Assembly (NCBI GenBank): GCA_009664345.1
Contig: CP043547.1
Coordinates: 1,178,001-1,242,000, forward strand
Length of the DNA stretch: 64,000 nt
Direction of reading: 5' to 3'
Origin: Planctomycetales bacterium 10988
Lineage (GTDB): Bacteria > Planctomycetota > Planctomycetia > Pirellulales > Pb10988
A model generated the notes under the pieces. That model did no database searches. It was not told the origin of the DNA and saw only the letters and a program-made list of their open reading frames with translations. Shown here one piece after another: positions 61,301 through 64,000 of this stretch (its first letter is position 1; each line of letters begins with the position of its first letter). A program made the translations under genes and the position numbers.

Positions 61301-62512
61301 ATGTTGTTTCGAACAGCGAATTTTTTGCTCATCTTGCTCTTTCAACCTGTCCTTCTCCCGACTCTTTCTGCTCAATCGGAGCCCCTGCTAAGGAATTCCG
61401 TTGCTTCGGTTGTTAAGAAGGCCGCGCTTCAGGAACATGTTCAGACCTTAGCAAGTGAAGCCTATTTAGGAAGAAGCGGCAAAGCTTGCGAGAAAACGAG
61501 GGCTTATTTGGAGCGACACTTCAAAGACCTAGGTCTCGAGCCAGCTTTTCAAGAGGGAACGAGTTATTCACAGAGGATTTTCGCTCCAGGGACACTTGCC
61601 GGAACTGGTGCTCCTCGGGTTTTGGGTAGAAATGTTGCTGCGAAGCTGATTGGAAGTGATCCAAAGCTGAAGGACGAAGTGATCATTCTCAGTGCCCATT
61701 TCGATCACCTCGGCGTTGTCGAAGGCGTGCTCTATCCCGGTGCGGATGACAATGCCAGTGGCGTCAGCATGCTGCTAGAGGCGGCTCGCTACTTTGCGAA
61801 ACTTCCCGAGAAATCGCGGCGAACGATTTACTTCGTCGGTTTCGATCTGGAAGAGGTAGGCTTGATCGGTTCCACCTATTTTGCGGAGAATCTCCCTTTC
61901 GAAGAATCCAAACTTAAGCTTTTCATCACGGCCGATATGATCGGTCGCAATGCGGCGGGGCTGAGTCGAAACAGTTTATTCGTTTGTGGGAGCGAATATG
62001 CCCGGCCTTTGCGTACTACTTTACGAGACTCTGCCGAGGCTCAATCTTTGACCATTAGCTATGCTGGAGCAGATTTGATCGGGCCGAGGAGCGATTTCGC
62101 TCCCTTTTGGCAGCGGGAGATTCCGTTTCTATTCTTTTGTAATGGATTGCATCCTGACTATCATGCCCCGACCGATACGGTGGATCGGATTGATTTTGAG
62201 AAACTCACCCGAGTCACCGAGTTGATCATTTCTGCCTTGCAAACATGGTCGGACGAGGATACGTTGCCGGATTGGCATGCCCCAGAAAGTGACCTGGAGG
62301 AGATTCGCACCGGGCGTCGGGTCTTGGCCAACCTCCTGGCGGCTCCGCATCAGTTTCAACTTTCTTCCACGCAAATGATGATGGTAAAGCAAATCGACTT
62401 GATGTTTGCCTCGATCGAAGAAAAAGGCACTTTCTCTCCGCAAGAGCGGCAATCGCTTATCCAATTGGGTACGATGGCCTTGAAGATGTTGCAAACGTTC
62501 CCTCTGCGATAG
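61301..62512 (+). CDS. Secreted M28-family peptidase
   Basis: A 403-residue protein with a signal peptide (MLFRTANFLLILLFQPVLLPTLSA) and the M28 zinc-aminopeptidase core: SAHFDHLG, ADDNASGVSMLLE, FDLEEVGLIGS, ADMIGRN and YHAPTDTVDRI. All five metal ligands appear present. The C-terminal 90 residues lie beyond the core. It probably acts outside the cytoplasm on peptides. ATG 61301 is chosen for the close AAGGAG; an earlier ATG at 61268 and further frame to 61163 would precede the signal peptide. Confidence 0.93.
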   Translation: MLFRTANFLLILLFQPVLLPTLSAQSEPLLRNSVASVVKKAALQEHVQTLASEAYLGRSGKACEKTRAYLERHFKDLGLEPAFQEGTSYSQRIFAPGTLAGTGAPRVLGRNVAAKLIGSDPKLKDEVIILSAHFDHLGVVEGVLYPGADDNASGVSMLLEAARYFAKLPEKSRRTIYFVGFDLEEVGLIGSTYFAENLPFEESKLKLFITADMIGRNAAGLSRNSLFVCGSEYARPLRTTLRDSAEAQSLTISYAGADLIGPRSDFAPFWQREIPFLFFCNGLHPDYHAPTDTVDRIDFEKLTRVTELIISALQTWSDEDTLPDWHAPESDLEEIRTGRRVLANLLAAPHQFQLSSTQMMMVKQIDLMFASIEEKGTFSPQERQSLIQLGTMALKMLQTFPLR

Positions 62513-62537
62513 CCACTCAAGCTGAAGTCGATCTTGT

Positions 62538-63326
62538 TTAATCTTGAGGGAGTTTACCTTCGGCGAGTTCGCGCTGCCATTCATCCATCAGCGGCCAATC
62601 AATGGCACAGGTCCCGAAATCCGCCATATGTAAATAGGTTTCCAATCGGGCGATGGTCTTGTCGAGTTGATCGCTGCTTTTCCGAAAAATCGGCCCGTGA
62701 CTCGGGAGCAACCACTCGACATCGCTCTCTTTAATACGTTGCAGCGAGCGAATGAACGCGGCGATATCACTACCATGGTGGGCATCAATCGCCCCGACGC
62801 AGCCATCGCGGTAAATATTGTCCGCACTGAACAGCAGATTCCCCATCTTCAAAGAAATCTGATTAAAACAGTGCCCCGGAGTATGCCAAACTTCCAGCGT
62901 TTGATTTCCGACCTGGAAAGTATCTCCCTCTTCAAACAAGTTATCAAGCTCGACGGTCGGCATCTCCATATGGATGTTTTGAGCTTTAATCTCGGAAAAG
63001 GTCACCACCGGATCGGCGGTCTTCAAAGGTTCGGCGGCCAGCTTATGTCCGCTTGCCTTGGTTTTGAGAATCTGCTTGGCTTTGGCCAGCCCTTGCACAT
63101 GATCTGCGTCGGCATGGGTGGCAATTAGCTGTTGACATTGAGAAAGTGGAAAATCGAGATTGCGAATCAGTTCAATAATCTCATCGACCGTGTCTTCGTA
63201 GCCAATATCAATCAAAATCCATTCATTTTCATCATAAACCAAATAAACATTACAGCCGATCATTTCACGGGCTTGGACATTCATTTCGATGACATGAGGG
63301 AAGACAGGCCTCCGTTTATCGATCAT
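62538..63326 (-). CDS. MBL-fold metallohydrolase
   Basis: A 262-residue protein with the THADADHVQGL motif (His71, Asp73, Asp75, His76), VWHTPGHCFNQ, LFSADNIY and LPSHGPI, matching the metallo-beta-lactamase superfamily. The HxHxDH second His is Asp, a variant found in many members. Substrate unknown. It converges with the M28 gene. Confidence 0.9.
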   Translation of the reverse strand: MIDKRRPVFPHVIEMNVQAREMIGCNVYLVYDENEWILIDIGYEDTVDEIIELIRNLDFPLSQCQQLIATHADADHVQGLAKAKQILKTKASGHKLAAEPLKTADPVVTFSEIKAQNIHMEMPTVELDNLFEEGDTFQVGNQTLEVWHTPGHCFNQISLKMGNLLFSADNIYRDGCVGAIDAHHGSDIAAFIRSLQRIKESDVEWLLPSHGPIFRKSSDQLDKTIARLETYLHMADFGTCAIDWPLMDEWQRELAEGKLPQD

Positions 63327-63858
63327 GGTTCCCCTTCTTGAAACCCTGAACCAGGGATTGTTCGTTTTTTGGACAAAGCCGGAAGCGAATCAAATTCCTT
63401 CCACTAGCTGGTGAGTTGCATTTGCCCCTATTTCTATTCGGATAAGTATCCTCTCATCGTAAAAGAGGGGAATCCTTTCGGCAAGGATGAAGCGTTTGAG
63501 AATTACTTGAAATCGAGTCTCAATATTTATCCTTATATTCCGACATTTCTTCCTACTCAGGAGCCGAAATCGAGAGCCGCCGGACTTTCTTTTGGGGTTT
63601 AATCAGATTAAGCTGGTCCTATATTTCGACTTATCGTTGTGAGTTCACTCTTTTTGGGACGCTCCCATTGCGAAAGGTGTTCGGACGCCACAAGAGTCGG
63701 AATCCCCCGAAGATACCTATTCGGCTGGCTGATCCCTCCAGTCGAAACTCCATTCATTGCGAGTTGCCAACCCATACCAAGGGAGCCTACGGTAGAACAG
63801 GTTCTCTTCCCTAACAAGCTGTTATCAACTGCTTTCCATACGCAAAAAGGTTACAGAC
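63327..63858. other. Intergenic region before the second sulfatase
   Basis: About 530 bases with no convincing gene. The frame at 63411-63602 and the minus-strand frame at 63608-63817 have no domain and no good ribosome site. It should hold promoters for the sulfatase and the MBL gene. Confidence 0.4.
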
Positions 63859-64000
63859 ATGAAAATCACTACGACCTCTACCTTCCTTTGGTTAGTCGTC
63901 CTGCTCATCCCGCCACTGGGGAATCTTGTCAACGCTCAGGAGAAAGCCGCAAAACCCAATATTTTATGGATCTCCAGCGAAGACAACGGCCCGGAGCTTG
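63859..64000 (+). CDS. Sulfatase, N-terminal part (cut by the window edge)
   Basis: Begins with a signal peptide (TSTFLWLVVLLIPPLGNLVNA) followed by KPNILWISSEDNGPEL. The PNILWISSED block, with the metal-binding acid pair, is typical of the sulfatase family. The rest lies beyond the window. AAGG is present upstream of the ATG. Confidence 0.85.
   Translation, partial: MKITTTSTFLWLVVLLIPPLGNLVNAQEKAAKPNILWISSEDNGPEL

Noticed and set aside
63411-63602. 63-residue frame on the plus strand
   Set aside because: No ribosome site and no recognisable features; composition reads as non-coding.
1-64000. CRISPR arrays, prophage, insertion sequences, restriction-modification or other defence loci
   Set aside because: No repeat-spacer pattern, transposase, integrase, phage structural gene, methylase or nuclease signature was found by reading. 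The SNF2 ATPase alone is not enough to call a defence system.
1-64000. tRNA and rRNA genes
   Set aside because: No cloverleaf with a T-loop consensus or rRNA segment was recognised by eye. A tool such as tRNAscan-SE could still find one.

Overview
The window looks like chromosomal DNA of a member of the phylum Planctomycetota. The evidence is the mix of gene families: two serine/threonine kinases with a planctomycete-style N-terminal segment, a secreted sulfatase and the start of a second one, a DUF1570 peptidase-like protein, a secreted RG/PS-rich protein, a Minf_1886/TIGR04138-like protein, and a BlaI/M56 pair whose protease carries a secretin-like tail. I cannot place it to genus. No tRNA, rRNA, CRISPR array, transposase, integrase or phage gene was recognised. 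The content is mainly core metabolism plus envelope and regulatory genes.

Layout. 1-5 kb: tail of a gene with a terminator, a DHA2-type MFS exporter, a sugar-isomerase-like protein and kinase 1. 5-8.3 kb (minus): arginine decarboxylase followed by two methionine-salvage genes (mtnB, mtnD), a sensible unit because polyamine synthesis makes methylthioadenosine. 8.4-13 kb: cyclase-like protein, Bcp peroxiredoxin, TauE/SafE permease, receiver-like protein, membrane protein. 13-20 kb: four-S1-domain protein, secreted unknown, small coiled coil, SNF2 ATPase and a partner. 20-25 kb: a degenerate glycosyltransferase and a sulfatase. 24.7-27.3 kb: BlaI repressor and M56 protease with a clear promoter/operator. 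27.3-28.4 kb: an ArsR-VOC-MORN operon that appears to start with a leaderless mRNA. 28.5-36 kb: transglutaminase, DUF4198 protein, asparagine synthase, M20 amidohydrolase, GCS2-type ligase, redoxin. 36-40 kb: Ppx, RibF, NrnA, TM2 protein. 41-46 kb: secreted protein, STAS protein, short GspE-like ATPase, kinase 2, thioesterase. 46-50 kb: PepF, Minf_1886-like protein, RicT-like protein. 50-53 kb: EF-P with both enzymes that make and attach beta-lysine (epmB, efp, epmA). 53.7-57 kb: diguanylate cyclase, then pyrB with a dihydroorotase-like gene. 57-64 kb: DUF1570 and DUF2254 proteins, ClpP-like protein, M28 peptidase, MBL hydrolase, sulfatase start.

Most notable: several proteins keep a catalytic fold but lack residues their families need. 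The clearest is the dihydroorotase-like partner of PyrB, which has lost most metal and catalytic residues and so resembles the structural pDHO subunits of class A aspartate transcarbamoylases. Similar substitutions are seen in the glycosyltransferase-like, cyclase-like, TIM-barrel isomerase-like and ClpP-like proteins. These are readings by eye from remembered family motifs and need alignments. I did not find a wholly new multi-gene defence or mobile system.
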